Shown here: positions 37,417 through 50,312 of the stretch, one piece after another
Layout: every line of letters begins with the position of its first letter
Position numbering within the stretch: position 1 is the first letter of the stretch
NCBI GenBank assembly: GCA_050084515.1
Contig: CM114272.1
Span: 7,626,001-7,690,000, forward strand
Direction: 5' to 3'
From: Blasia pusilla
Taxonomy: Eukaryota; Marchantiophyta; Marchantiopsida; Blasiales
DNA length: 64,000 nucleotides
The notes under the pieces: model-generated
Seen by the model: the letters and a program-made list of their open reading frames with translations, nothing else
Databases searched by the model: none
What the model was told of the DNA's origin: nothing
Position numbers and translations under genes: made by a program

Positions 37417-40400
37417 TCAGAGCTGGAAGCTAACAGAATGATAATGGAAGGCTACGGAAGACTCGCTGGAGAGGGTGTGGTCCCTGCACTCCTTGGCGAC
37501 ATGTTCTTGCATTTTCTTGGAGCCGGATACCAGGACTCCCGTATTCTTTCCTTCGTACTCCTTTGCGAGGTCTGCAAATATATCTGAGAGAGGAAAATCA
37601 TGTGAGTACCGTCATCCCGGAAAATATTCGATGCATGAAACTTGCTACAAGGTGTGACTGTTTGAAGATGAATTTCAGTGTGAAAGCGTCGGCCGTAATT
37701 TCAAGCTACGAATTCGAACGGCCGCTGCTGTTAATCATACATTTCGTCCCTTCTAGACCGTCGAACGATCGACGATGAATGGAAAGCTGAAATCGAGAAT
37801 GGAAAGTAAGGGAATCACAAGAATGAAACCTGGAAATCGCAACACGACAATAAACCAGTAATATCTACGAGTTCCGGATGTCTTTGTGCGACAAGGAAGA
37901 AGAAGAACGAGGAAGAAAACGATCACATCGTTCGAAATATTCACCTTTCCATTTGGGTCTCTTGCCCAGAGTCGCCTCTCCGTGCCATGGAGAGTGTTGG
38001 GGCGACCCAATGCTTTCGAGATCACGACCACTTCTGGTTCGTTCCGAAGGGACTGGGAGCGGCTCTGATCTCCGACCACTATCACCTTTCGGTGGATACT
38101 TCTGGAGTGTCATAGCCCACACAGCCAGCACACCTCCCCCAAACACCACGACCGCCACAGCTATGACAAAAAAGTAGAGAATCGCCGTCCCATAATTGGA
38201 AAAGGTGCTGTCTATAAAGGTCACGTTGAAAACACCCCACAGAATTATGTATCCCACTACGGTGGAAAAGAGAGTGGCCGCCACCCATCTGTTGTGTCCT
38301 GTGCCCGCCAGCGCGGACATCTCCTTCACGACATCAAGAGGAGTTCCGTAATACTCCACGGGAGCCTCCGTCGTGAAAATGTACTTGAGCTTCTCGTAGG
38401 GCACGATTTCGGCTTCCGCCGCAGCTTGTTGTGTCTCTGAGTTCTCTTTCCTGCCATCGTCCGTCATTCTCATGCTCCCCGCCCTTGTCGTAACGTAAGC
38501 TTGAACTTTGACGTGCAACTTTTCCTCATAGTCCGGGAAAATATTCATGGGGTTCAGTGTATCCAGAATGCACAGCTCCTTCTGGTCTCGCACACAGAAG
38601 ATCAACAGAACGGACGAAGGCAGATTCTCTTGCTGGACCCTAAGGCGGTGGAGAAGGTCCCGAATAATCGCCAGAAATGGGGTGACACCGATTCCTCCTG
38701 CAACTAGCACCAAATGGTGGTATCTGCGATAGACGCAGATCGAGCGATATTAGCGGAAGAAGAATCCGAGTTCATCATACACATACATAGCAGCCGCTTA
38801 CTGTTTCTCCACGTGGAAATGGAGAACTCATGCCCAGTAACTTAACATTAATTGGTCTTTTGTTCCGAAGCGAACCGAGGCCGAGGCGGTGCATTCATGA
38901 ACAGGAGCCAAGTCGGCTACACATTGCATCAAATCTAAGCAAACGTCGATTTTATCTTGTCGATCAGCCAGGAAAAGCCGCAACTGAAAATGGTTACGTT
39001 TAGTATATTTTCTCAAATAGTATTAGATTAAAACGAAGTGGCTGGTGCTATCTACCTACTATTAATAAACGCCCATAAACATGTCGACTTCCCCGATCTA
39101 GATCGACTGGAAGCCGACAGACGTGCACAGGAATGAGTTTCAGTGTTCAACTAGACTGTGTATTGTTCCTGGATAAATGGAAGCGTAGCGAAGATTTGGT
39201 AAGCAAACCCTCGACCTCGTAAAGTAAATGGGGACTCCTGCGAAAGCGCGCACTTTACTTGAGATAAAAGTTGGTCTCGTCACCGTACGGCCCCTCAAGA
39301 GAAAGCTTGAAAGAGAACGGACATTGAAGCTTCCCCACGTCTTGATAGTGTTTCGTATCGATCAAACTATCGTGGAGCTGCTTTGTGAAGCCTCCAAGAG
39401 GTTTGATGTAAATTCGGATCTCGTTGGTGTGCTCGAGAGGGCTCGAAGCTACACTGAAAGGATGCCATTCCAATAGGGAAACGCTAGGTGCACGCATGTA
39501 TAGGAAGCTCAGTGGGAAATACGTGAAATCTGAATGCATCAACCGTTGCAAACAACCACACACGAGTCAGGAGCCCTTCTGAAAGTGCATCGATCTTCGT
39601 CAACAGCAGGGAAGAGAATTATTGAGCTTGAAACGATCATGTTGAAGCTTAAGCAGAGCACTGCGCAATCAACAAGGAAAGGCGAACAATTCAACTAAGA
39701 GAAAAGATTGATTCCCTGGCACTTACGTGCTGGCCTGGCAAATTTGAGTTCCATGACTCCTGACGGTAGGATTCTTGTGGACAGCACGTTCACAGTCTTG
39801 CGTGATTGGACTACGCGCATGAAGCGATCCAAAAAGAAGAGCAGCACAGGTATCACAACGAAGGGCATCTGGGAAACACAGTGGAAAGAGAAGAAGAGAA
39901 GAAACACGATGTAGAGGTGGTGGGTTGCGAAGAAAAGATTAAAGAATTTTCTTCGCACTCTTTCCAATGCCGTGGTTAACATGATCAACCCAGCTACGAG
40001 CGCAATCACTCCGGGGAACACAGCTATATCTGACGATGCCCAGTCCCACACCTGCAAAATTCGGCACAAAGCAATAGGTCCAATGTCACCCTCGCGCGCT
40101 TCACTGACATATTTATCAGAACAATTACTGATCGCTACAAGACTGATTCGAAACAGCGAAAATCGAAGACTCCAACTTGAAATCATCTGGTTGAGAAAAT
40201 CTGGAAATGTCCTGAATGTAATGATTTTCTTATTAGTAATTCTTGCAGTTCGAGACTCTCTAGTTGACCTCCAGAACTAGTCTCGCTTTGCCGTCAGGCA
40301 CAAAGTACGGGGGGGAGTTAGAAAAAGGAATGGCATGCAAATGAACTTGCAGGATCCGAGGACTTCAAAATAAGAGGAACAATCTATATCTTATGATGCT

Positions 40401-41736
40401 AAGTGAATAAATTCTTTTTCACAAGTAATGATGATGAAATGATGTAAAGGAAAGCTGAGTGCTCGATTGAAATAGGTTGTACCTGATTGAGACTATTCAT
40501 GGAATCAAAGTATAGCAAAATGAGGACTCCATGGATAGTGAGCATGCAAATGGCGAGAATTCCCAACCATGTGTGGTACTTGACCGCACTTTCGAATGGT
40601 ATTCCAAGCACGCGCAAGAATGGTGAGGCTCTTGACACCGGAAGCCAGAGAAGAGCTACCGGTATCACAGCTGCATTCCCCATATACATGCCCACATTGT
40701 CCCAATTCTGTGACACCCTGTGAAAACAGCGATGGGATCCATATTAGTAGAAATTTCGGCTGGAAATGTATTAATCAAATCCTATTCATCCCATGGCCTT
40801 CCAAGGGCCTTCATTAATCAAGAAAGATATTTCGATTCAGTTCCGAACAGCGGAACTCTGCATTTATGCTCAGAAGTACAAAAAAAATGAGTGCAGCATC
40901 CATCGATCTTACTTGGAGGGATCTCCAGGGCTCAGCTCTGAGTTGTTAATTTGCTGTGCTCCGTCAATAGTACTTTTGAGGAAGAACCAAGTGGTCACAA
41001 AAAGAGTAGCCGTTATGAAAATGATGTCGACAAGTGTGAGGATCCCGAAAGGGCTTCTCAATATGATTGGAAGAGTCCAAATGTCCACTTTAGGCATCTT
41101 CTCTGCATTTTTCCTGTCGTGCACAAGATCATGAAGCACAGTCAGTACGTTTTACTAGCTGGGTACGTATTCCTCTAAGGAAGAACATCAATGCTGAATA
41201 ATGAAGCCTCAAGATCAGACTGAGCTGATTAGACTCATGCACTGCTTTGAGCCTAATTTAATAACTCCTTCATCTTGGACATCGAAAGATTTGAATCCCT
41301 TCGACATGACAGGAGTGAAAGTTCCAACTCACTTTCCAGAAGGTAGATTTTCATTTTGGCGGAGCTCGAAAATAATGAAGGTAAATATTGCTATGACCAT
41401 AAGAGGCAATATTTGTAGAAAGAAAACCGAGCCTGCAGACACCAATTAACCAGTAGTTCGTCAGTAGCTATCAATCGCTCGCCGAATCCTCAACATCATC
41501 TAACAGAACTGAGCTAGGCTCGTGAAGTTTAACCCTTCGCTAAATTTGATGCACATGTACAAACCTGGTGCTCCGACGAAGGTCGATGTAATATGGGCAT
41601 CGATCTTGCTGAACCAAGCGTTCGCGGTTTTGATTGGCAGTAAGAACCAGTACAACAACCACCAAATCGTCGCAGTAGCCAGCAGCACCTGAAGTGCTAG
41701 TCGCACGTGGATTCTTCCTTTGATGAGCGTATCCAT
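37417..41736 (-). CDS. FRO: Ferric reduction oxidase (ferric-chelate reductase), gene B, intact
   Basis: Second intact FRO, transcribed leftwards. The exons in transcript order are 41736-41565, 41432-41333, 41113-40913, 40717-40483, 40051-39727, 39529-39259, 38723-37945 and 37583-37417 (TGA at 37419-37417), giving 749 residues. Exons 4, 5, 6 and 8 have exactly the same lengths as in gene A (235, 325, 271, 167 bp), and all intron phases agree. Seen: an N-terminal membrane segment; heme histidines in YHTWLG, IHG, THHLY and FHC; the FAD motif HPFS (EWHPFSVASSP); GPYG; AGGIGVTPF; C-terminal membrane segments; and the terminal pattern FHYHSVSFQL. The reaction is as for gene A. A and B face each other tail to tail about 15 kb apart. 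The introns of B are mostly different in sequence from those of A, so the duplication is not recent. Confidence 0.93.
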
Positions 41737-43780
41737 GGCTGCAGTCCTTCACCTTTTTAGGTGGAGATTCGCAGGAGATCTACAACTGAAGATGTCATCA
41801 CATTCAGTTAGACCCACGACTAGGATTCATGCCCGATCAATCACAACATGCACTTCGTGATCAGAAACATCCACTCCAAATTGAGAAAGAGGCAGAAAAC
41901 ACGTCCCACATTTAACGTCTATGGCGTAAAATCACTTTATCACCAGCACACAAAAGGATATACGAGCTGATGCATTATCAGGGACAGGTCACAGATCGAT
42001 TGAAGATAGAGCTAGATCCTGCTAGCTTCATACTGAAATGGGATTGAACATAGTGGAAGGCGTGTTCGGGAAACGCATACCAGATTCCGAGAAACACCTG
42101 GTCTCTCCTAACGATCAGCTGCGAAAGTATATAGAGGTAACGGAGCAAAACCAAGACGTGTCCATCCAAAGGACCCAGAACGTCTGCCAAGACCAGATCA
42201 AGGACTCTTAATCATAGACTATAGCTAGACGACTCTCCGGTCGTTCCAGTTCTCAAGATCCCCCGATCAACATGAAGATGAATTGGAGTTGTCTAATCCT
42301 CCGCTTTTATACACAAATCCAGGAAGATTTTGACTAAGGCCTTGGTTGACATCGATCGATACATACCCTCACCCGACAAGCTCATCCTACTTCATGGGAA
42401 CAGTACGACTAGCCGTGGTGGACCCCTGCATCAGAACCAAAAGCAAACATCTCCGCTCTTCCAAGAAGCCTCGGGATAAAAAAAACATATAACAGGTCTA
42501 CCGACAACTTCATTACAACGTATCTCACATGAGTCCCGATCCAAACTAATTAAAGAAAACAGCTATAGGCCTCTGGTGCTTCTAGCCTTGAGCTCCTGCA
42601 ACTATGTCTATTCATCACTAGGAATGTTGTCTTTGACAATTCAAAGCCGGATCAAACTGGCATCAATTTTGGATGCTTCGCCCCCTCAGCGTGTGCCGGG
42701 CAGAGCCTTTCCACCTTGACGGAAAGCATAAGGAGTTAATTCTTGTTGTATCTTATGAAATCACCTCTCCCCAAAACAAATTAATTTTCTCCGCCAATGA
42801 ACACCGCGAGTCCTATGGGGTTGGGAGTGCTTGCGATTGGTATGGTGGTAAAGCACGTGCACTGGTGCTGTAGCTAGGTAGACGGGCTATTGCAAAATGC
42901 AACCGAAGCAACTCAATAAAAGCCTCGAAGTTAATTTGGAAAAGAAAGCACTGTAGCTGTGTGAAACTGTTTTCTTTTTAATTTGTATGGGGAGAAAAAC
43001 TTCTCCAAGAATATGGCGGCATCCGGACCCGAGATTAGAATACAAGATGGAGGCATGAAGGAGATACACCGATTGAAGCCAGGTCTCAACCGGTGAAACT
43101 CATACAACATGCGTCACCCGGAGCGCTCGGTCGATTGGATCTGTGCCGGTGTGACAGGAACGCATGATCAGCGCATCTCCGGATCTTGGACCCCCCGAAA
43201 TTTTACAAACGTGTGGGGCCCTGTAATGCCGATTAGCTGCCTATCCCCGACATATGGCTCCGGACGTTTGTCAGCTTCATCCGGTTACTCAGTGTCCTCG
43301 TAAAAGTCTCTTCGTTTATTAATAAAAAAAATCGGAGAAGAAAGATGCCTGTCTTCGACGAAAACAAAACGGAGAAATATAGTAAAGAGAGGTCTATTTT
43401 AAAAATGAAGAAATTGTGATATAAAATTTTAACGAAAGTAGAGCATTCTTAGCGCGGATGAATTGTTATCCGAAGAAAGTGAAACACTCTTTTCGTGCAA
43501 ACGAATGAATGGATGTGGAAAAGCGTTAATCTTCCCGAATGCATTTCAGGAGAATGTTAATCTTGTAGCTTCAAGCTTATATGAATAAATTATATTCCAC
43601 GTCAATATATTTTACCATTTGTTCAGTTGTGTGGTTTCCTGAATGGCATGTTTCATCGAACATAGCATATAATCCGGAGGCTGCCTCCTTAGATTTACTA
43701 GTTACTTTTGCTTACAAGATACTTATGCCATTAGAATATTCATACAAGTCGTATCTCAACCCAATGGGGGGGGAGAATAT
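41737..43780. other. FRO B upstream flank
   Basis: The region before the FRO B start codon holds only short frames. No convincing TATA box, iron-responsive site or other regulatory motif could be singled out. A frame at 42673-42873 (plus) has no signature. Confidence 0.3.
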
Positions 43781-43860
43781 GCGTGTGCGAACCACGTGGA
43801 AATGCATCAAAGGCGGCAATCTTTCCTCTTTTGAAGCATTTCCACGTGGTTAGCACGCAC
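43781..43860. repeat. Near-perfect hairpin, about 30-bp arms
   Basis: The left arm near 43781-43812 (AACCACGTGGAAATGCATCA core) and right arm near 43829-43860 (TTGAAGCATTTCCACGTGGTT core) are reverse complements with a few mismatches, about 20 nt apart. A CACGTG E-box-type core occurs in both arms. Confidence 0.85.
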
Positions 43861-44335
43861 TTCTGATCTTATCGTCGTCGCAGGAGCCGTCCGATGAGAG
43901 TGAGTACTACTCTGTAGCCGCCGATCGCTGCCATCGTGGAAAGCGCACAACGGCACTCAAGCTAGAACCCACCGCAGCTTACGCTGCTACAACTAATCGA
44001 GGAGTAGGGTGATTATAAGAAAGTCACATGCACTACAACATTAGTATCCACAAAATCAGAAAGGAGGAAATAAAACCTGAGCAAAAGAGGATCCTCCAAT
44101 GTACAGGTTGGGGACTCAAAAGTACGTAGAGGAAATTAGAAAGGGCTCGCACCTGCCACTTTTCTCTTGCCCAGATCACGCAACTGTATTTGCACTCTGG
44201 ACCTTGTGGAAGTTCAAAACCACTCATTTATGGAACCCCAAGAGTCTTGCCATGCAAGATTCCTCCCACGACGTGAGACGGATCTCACATAAATATATTG
44301 CCTGACATAATGTGAAGGTGGTAAAGCCTGATGGC

Positions 44336-44370
<35 letters not shown>

Positions 44371-47300
44371 TGATGGGGCAAGGTAGGCCGAAGGTAATGC
44401 TTCGTTCTCGAGCAGTGGGGAGCTGAACGTCGCCTAGTGTTTGGAGACACGCCAAAGTACACGCCAAAGTACAGGTGGCCTCAGTTAACATGCACAGCGA
44501 CTACAAATTAATATTGCCTCAGAAGATCCGGAGGACTGATGACGTTACACACTGCACTGGGACATTGAACCGTCAACGGTTTAAAAAACTGCTTCACCAA
44601 ATCGTACCTTGCTCGTCAATTGCCACCTCCAAACTCGCCAGCTCACCTCCGCTGGTTTAACCGCCACTAGAAAAACATTATCATCTAGTGGCCATTCCAG
44701 TCACCGCCGCCATTTAAAAAGCATTACAAGAGCTCCCAACTATCATGAATTATGCATGAAGGTGAGTAATGTTTTCTGAGATACAATAAAATTCCTCGTG
44801 TGTGAGGAAATCTTAAGAATCGATGATGATTTTCGTGTCCTCCACATGAAAAGGGAAGAATCGATGCATCGTTCTTTTATCCTCCATGTCAATTAGGAGG
44901 AGGTTCTACTGACGATTTTCTTGAAGTGTAAGTTACCGGATAGCTCGAGTAGTTTATAACAAGAAAATTACATGGGAAGAATAAACGTCATTGGCCAATC
45001 TATTAATTCGAATATCAAAGCACTAAGAAAATGAAGAACGACCCCAACTGCAGAACTCAAATTCAGTGGACAGTCTTGTATTCTACTCGGCATGAGATAT
45101 GAGTAATACCAAAAGAAAAACGCACAGGTAGAAAATGCAATATCTTCGGAGATTCCGAGGGAAGGATGCAACTGTGAGAAATATGTTACAAATCACATTC
45201 TTGAGCTGTGCTATTTGGAGATAACAGTGTTGATCAACCCTTCACTCCCAAGTCTGGTCACGGGCATTTTTATAAATTTTCCCTTTTAATAGAAATATCC
45301 TTTAGCAAATCTTCTCATAATCATCTCTTCGTACCAGCATTTAAAAAACAGAAGTTTCTAATTCAGAGGCACACAGCCGTGCATCTAATTTTCATGTTCT
45401 CTCAGGATGTGGCGGAAAAGAAACACATTTTCCTGTGGTAATCCAGGTTAAAATAAAATATATATATTTTGCACGTCTTTGAAAATCAGACAACGGAATT
45501 TCTGAGGACACAGTCAAACAAATCTCCGTATTCAATGTCAAGCACTAGCGTACAAAAAAAGCATCTTAAATAGGATTTTTTCCATTTTGATGGAACCTTC
45601 TGCTCCTCCATACATTTCTTTTAATTTATAAAGCGTAAAATCTTGAGCTTATAACAAGTAAGAAAACTGGAAACGAGAACTGTCGAAGAAGAACAAGAGA
45701 ATGGATATGGAAGACTGAGTTCAATGGCCCCCGGCGTCGTCCAAACCTTCTTGATTGAGGAGAGCATGGGCATCGTCTGAGATCGATCATGGAGGGTGGT
45801 TTGAGCTGACGAGAATCTTGTCAGATTGGGAGGGACTGCTTAAGATTCGTGGTAGGAGAGAAGGAAATATATAAGTAGAGGACGTGAAACAGCAAGTGGT
45901 GCACACATTTAAGAGGTTTCCGAATCCAATTCATGTCTGTCGAAGAGAATGCTTTTCTGGGAAACTGAATGTCTCCTGAATAAAAATCGAATGATGAATC
46001 CGTGTATCAGCCATAGTCAGGTGGGCGACGCACGGGAAGTTCTGTATCCCTTTTGTTCCAGATGTTTTAAGCATTCCTTTCCTGATGATTCTTTGTCAGC
46101 GGAAGTACGCATCTGCACATGAGCCATAGTTTGCATGTGGTAGGACGACAGTGGATAAAGGAGAATCAAGTCATCGGCTGCGCTGCGCTGCGCGCACGCG
46201 CTCTAGGATGTTACGAGTCCCTATCGTTTTCTGTCATGACGAATGGTTTCCGAATGGAACTATGTATCTGCACATCAGCCAGAGTTCGAATGTCTTGGCA
46301 AGATTTTTTTTTATTTGACGTTGCGTTCCACTGTGCTCCCTCCGGTCTCGAGCATTTCCTTCCTGGAGAATGGTTTTCGAGGGGAACCAAGAATTTTCCA
46401 TGACCCACCGCTCAGATGTTTTCCGACGAGTATGGATGGAATAGGGAGGAACAAGACTTCGGCACTTTTGCACGAGAAACGTTCACTGGGTCTCTTGCAC
46501 TCTTGTCTCAAAGATTCAGTATGAAACTACAAATTCTGATTTATTTGGAGCTGTGGAAGTTGGAAATACGCAAGTATTACTTTTCCGATCCACATGAAAC
46601 TGCCACACTAAGACTCGTAGTTCTGCTATAGAGCTTCAAAATAACGGTTTCAGATTCATAGACGGTCAACGGGTGAAAGAGAGACTTGTCTAAGATCTAC
46701 TCTATGCAAAACTATACGATAGGATAGGAAGAAAATTTGCAGCAGAAAACTGGAGAGGTATGGAATGAAAAAGTTGAGGAATGACACGGAAAACTCATCG
46801 CCAGAAGATTACACATGCATTCCTAGGGTAGATTACAGCAGCTCGGTATTTTAAATCTCCGGAGCTTGTGCCTGGTTCTAAGCTTACAAATTTCTTCTCG
46901 GATCAATCCAGTGGTGGTACAGAAAGAAGTACGGACGAAGAGATGTCCTGATGATCGAAAGGTGGTGGAATATCAGAGGCATAGAGATGGGAGAAGTAGA
47001 TCGATTACGTATGTACTCACATAATCTCTGTGAGTCAACACATTCATGGAGAGGTTTTTGATCATTCCCGAATCCGTAGTGCTTTGGATTTTGATCTTTT
47101 TCATCGAGCACCTGATTGGAAGTGATTCAGGATTAGTCAAAAAGCGCGTCCTGAATGTGTTCAATTCGGAACCTGCGAACCTCGACAGTTCCTTGAGAAA
47201 ATCAACATGATCCCAAGCTAAGACACGAAACCAACTCGCAAGAATGGACCCGGATTGTAACCTCAATTTCGATCACCGACCGAGCCATCTCATATTATGA

Positions 47301-47809
47301 ATTGGAGCCAGAAGTTTGCACCTCCACTCATTCTCAGTTTTCATCGCATTGGATCAAACTTCAAAGCCTTGCAGCGGGAGACGGTTAGACATTCCAAATA
47401 TCTCTGTTGAGAAGGCAGTGAAAGAATCTTCGCGCTTGTTTCATGCTTCGGCGTGTGCCTCAAGCAGGAGTATGAAATCAACGCGAAGATTCCATGCCGT
47501 GACATTGCTCATGCAAAGTTTACACATAGAGGCCAGAGAATGGACGATTAGATGAAAATCTCGTACGATCATCATGGTGTCGATATCAACGATGCATAGT
47601 ACTGACATACACGCACCGCAGCAAAGAATTATGTTTCTGCTGAATTTCTCATGGAGAATCTTGAATCCAGTTTTAGCCGCGTCATTGAACTCCTGCAAAA
47701 CTTAATGTATACACGCCGGGAATTCCCTCCAGGCCTTGCTATTTCTACAATACCTTCGTTCACAGTTTGACACGAGGGGTAGAAAAATAATCAGAGCTCT
47801 ACCGAACAC
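43861..47809. other. Long spacer without assignable gene
   Basis: Frames up to about 95 codons lie on both strands (for example 46119-46403 plus, 46973-47266 minus, 47441-47698 minus). The last two could be exons of an unrecognised minus-strand gene, but I find no family motif and no convincing chain of splice sites. An AT dinucleotide microsatellite sits at 44337-44368. Confidence 0.3.
44337..44368. repeat. (TA)n microsatellite
   Basis: About 16 consecutive TA dinucleotides. Confidence 0.95.
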
Positions 47810-47819
47810 TACGAAAAAT

Positions 47820-48445
47820 CCCTAGCAATTTCTACAGTGAGACGAACAAGTTAGTGCATACGCGTCTCCGCTTTCGAGACGAACGTTATGAATTCCTACA
47901 GTGAAGCGAGGAGATTGGTCATTACGAGTCTCCATCTGGTTTCAAGAGCGGTGCCGAGAATTCCAACTGGAAGGCGACCAAATCGGTCAGTACGAGTGTC
48001 TGGCTTCGAGACCAGTGGTATGAATTCCTACTGGAAGGTGGACAGATTGGTCAATACGAGTCTCGATTTGATTTCAAGACAAGCGCTATGAATCCCTACT
48101 GTAAAGCGACGAAATTGGTAACTACGAATCTCCATCTGGTTTCAAGAGGGATACTAAGAATTCCAACTGTAGGGTGACCAAATTGATCACTATGAGTCTG
48201 GCTTCGAGATCAGTGATATTAATCCCTACTAGAAGGCGAACAGATTGGTCGAGACGAGTCTCGATTTTACTTCCAAACAAGCTCTATGGACTCCTACTGT
48301 AAGGCGAACAGATCAGTCAATACTAGTATCGATCTGGTTTCAAGACCAGCGCTATGACTTCCTATCGTAAGGCGAACAAACTATAGAATATGGGGATCTG
48401 CTTTGAAAACCTGCGCTATGCATTCCTACTGGGAAGCGAACAGAT
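47820..48445. repeat. Minisatellite, about 9.5 copies of a 62-68-bp unit
   Basis: The diverged units share (A)ATTCCTACTG-AAGGCGAACAGATTGGTCA-TACGAGTCT- and GGTTTCAAGA. Successive units alternate among three subtypes, so units 2-4 resemble units 5-7, a higher-order period of about 200 bp. The right end overlaps the stop codon and last nine codons of the root-cap gene on the minus strand. Confidence 0.88.
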
Positions 48446-50312
48446 GAATCGACAGCCGGGGCGGTGGCAGCAGCTCATGGAAAATTTGTGACTAAGATTC
48501 CGGATCCAAATCGTCCAGCTGGAATGGACAATGGGACCCGGAGTCATGATGGTGGAGAGGCGTTGAACGGGTGCGGGGGCGGAGAACTGAGAGGCTTGAC
48601 AATCTGAAGAAAGGAGCGAGGAAGTGAAGTACGTTTCTTCCCCAGACATGAGGGGCATGGATACGGATGGCCCCACCGCAGTCTGGAAGCCCGGGCGGTA
48701 AGTCTGCCCAAGTACTCCGTGCACGAACGGTGAGAGGTCGAAGAAGGAGAACTGCATCTGCAGATGAGCGAAGCAATCGTCTTTAGTGATCTGGAAATCG
48801 TGGATCCAACTCTCCCGCTGCGTGATGGGCACGATGCTGAGCGTTAATTCCATGAGCCCTAGGATTACGAGAAAGATGTTGTTGGTGGCAGCGATGCGCT
48901 CCACCACGACGTTTCCGGAGTCGGAGGCCCATAGAGCGTTTTCGTGCGCGGTAATGGCGATATTCTTTCCATCAAATGTGAGCACGAGAGCGTCCTCGTT
49001 TTCGTCCCACTGCGCCACCTTCTTCGCACCGACGACCAGAGAGTGCGATTCGAACATGATGCCCAAGCTCCGCACCCAGGTGTGGTCGCGAGGTCTGCCT
49101 GCTGCCCTCTTCCCGATGAAGCGCGCGTTGACGTGCAGCTTCGGGTCCGAGACGATACAGAAGTCCTGATCCTTCTTCCCGTGGAAATAGAACATCATTC
49201 CATCTCCTCCGACGAAGCGCGGATCGCCGCATACTGCACCGCGTCCTTCACAGTCCGGTTTGCGCCCTGCAGGTACCAACCGATCGAACTGCACGATCAA
49301 TGAATGTATAGGCACAGTTTGAACATTCGACGACCTCGGAGGGTCATTTCGTGCTTGTTCAATCGTAAAGACCTAAAAAGTCTGTAGAGAATGTCCGCGG
49401 TGAACCGGCTCTCCTCAATTGACACCGCAACATGGATCTGTATCGTACCTAGACCTCTTTTCACATTGTCATCCAGATCATTCAAGCCAGTCCTGTTTAT
49501 TCCTCGTCAACGATATCTATCTATTCAATTTCGACGGACTGACTCGACCCTGGATTCAGCCTGAGAGAGGTAGGACTTGGCGCCAAGCAATCAAATTCAC
49601 GTCCTGCTGGATCTCGTACGTTGTGACGGGCAAAAAGAACTGATTAATCAATCTCCTGATCGGAACTCCGATGCGGCAACACCAAATTCTAAGACTGTTG
49701 TTGGCATTTCTTACGTTGTAGCCCTTTCTTGGTGGATTCCACCCGCATCGGATTACTCGGACATATCTTCGAACATGGTGCTTTCTACAGCATATGCTGT
49801 AGAAAGCACCATCAAGCATGCATCAGAGAATTCGAGATCGCTATCGATTCACACAGAGCTCAAATATTCCCTGAGCAAAACCGTATCATAATTCAATATA
49901 CCTAACCTAGCCCTCTGGATCGCCTCACTTGACGACGAGTCGAACGCCAGAAAGTTTGATCCGGAGATTGAGCACTTGACGTCGAGATTTCCATGGATTT
50001 GAGGGTATATCTAAAGCTTTCTGGTACAGCAGATGCCCTAAAAATGAGTATCTCGAAAGCAATTTCAAAATTCAGAGACATACTGGAACTCGTATTGCAG
50101 ATAGCTTGCGACGCCGCGACTTCGCAGTCTGTACAGCAACCAGCGGTAAGATTGGAATCTCGGGACAGGAACTCGGGCTCATCAGGACTCAAGAACGTTT
50201 CCTTGGAAAAATTGGAAGCCATGATTCGCTCGCTGCCTGTGGTGCCCCTACCCTCGCCTCCCGAGAGAGATCCAGCGACGGCCATCGCCATCGCCAGCGC
50301 GAACAGCACCAT
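48416..50312 (-). CDS. Secreted root-cap-domain (Root_cap / LEA-like) protein
   Basis: Exon 2 (49266-48416) encodes the plant Root_cap domain almost end to end: CGDPRFVGGDGMMFYFHGKK, FCIVSDPKLHVNARFIG, RDHTWVRSLGIMF, DDCFAHLQMQF, GVLGQTYRPGF and TSSLLSSDC. Exon 1 (50312-49907) begins MVLFALAMAMAVAGSL, a plausible signal peptide, and ends in phase 1 at a GT that fits the phase of exon 2, giving about 418 residues. Exon 1 has cysteines (GCCTDCEVAASQAIC) but not the full cysteine-rich N-terminus usual in the family, so its limits are less certain than exon 2. Family members are extracellular proteins of unknown biochemical role, first noted in root caps. The last nine codons come from the adjoining minisatellite, so the C-terminus is probably species-specific. 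Confidence 0.8.
49775..49812. repeat. Perfect 38-bp palindrome in the root-cap gene intron
   Basis: Two 19-bp arms (ATGGTGCTTTCTACAGCAT and its exact complement) meet without any loop at 49793/49794. It lies within the intron predicted between 49267 and 49906. Confidence 0.95.

Noticed and set aside
47820-48445. CRISPR-like array
   Set aside because: Units are contiguous and diverged throughout, with no constant-repeat/variable-spacer pattern, and the genome is a plant. It is a minisatellite.
48492-49303. Other frames of 86-127 codons on both strands within the root-cap exon
   Set aside because: They overlap the strongly supported Root_cap domain frame and show no motif of their own.
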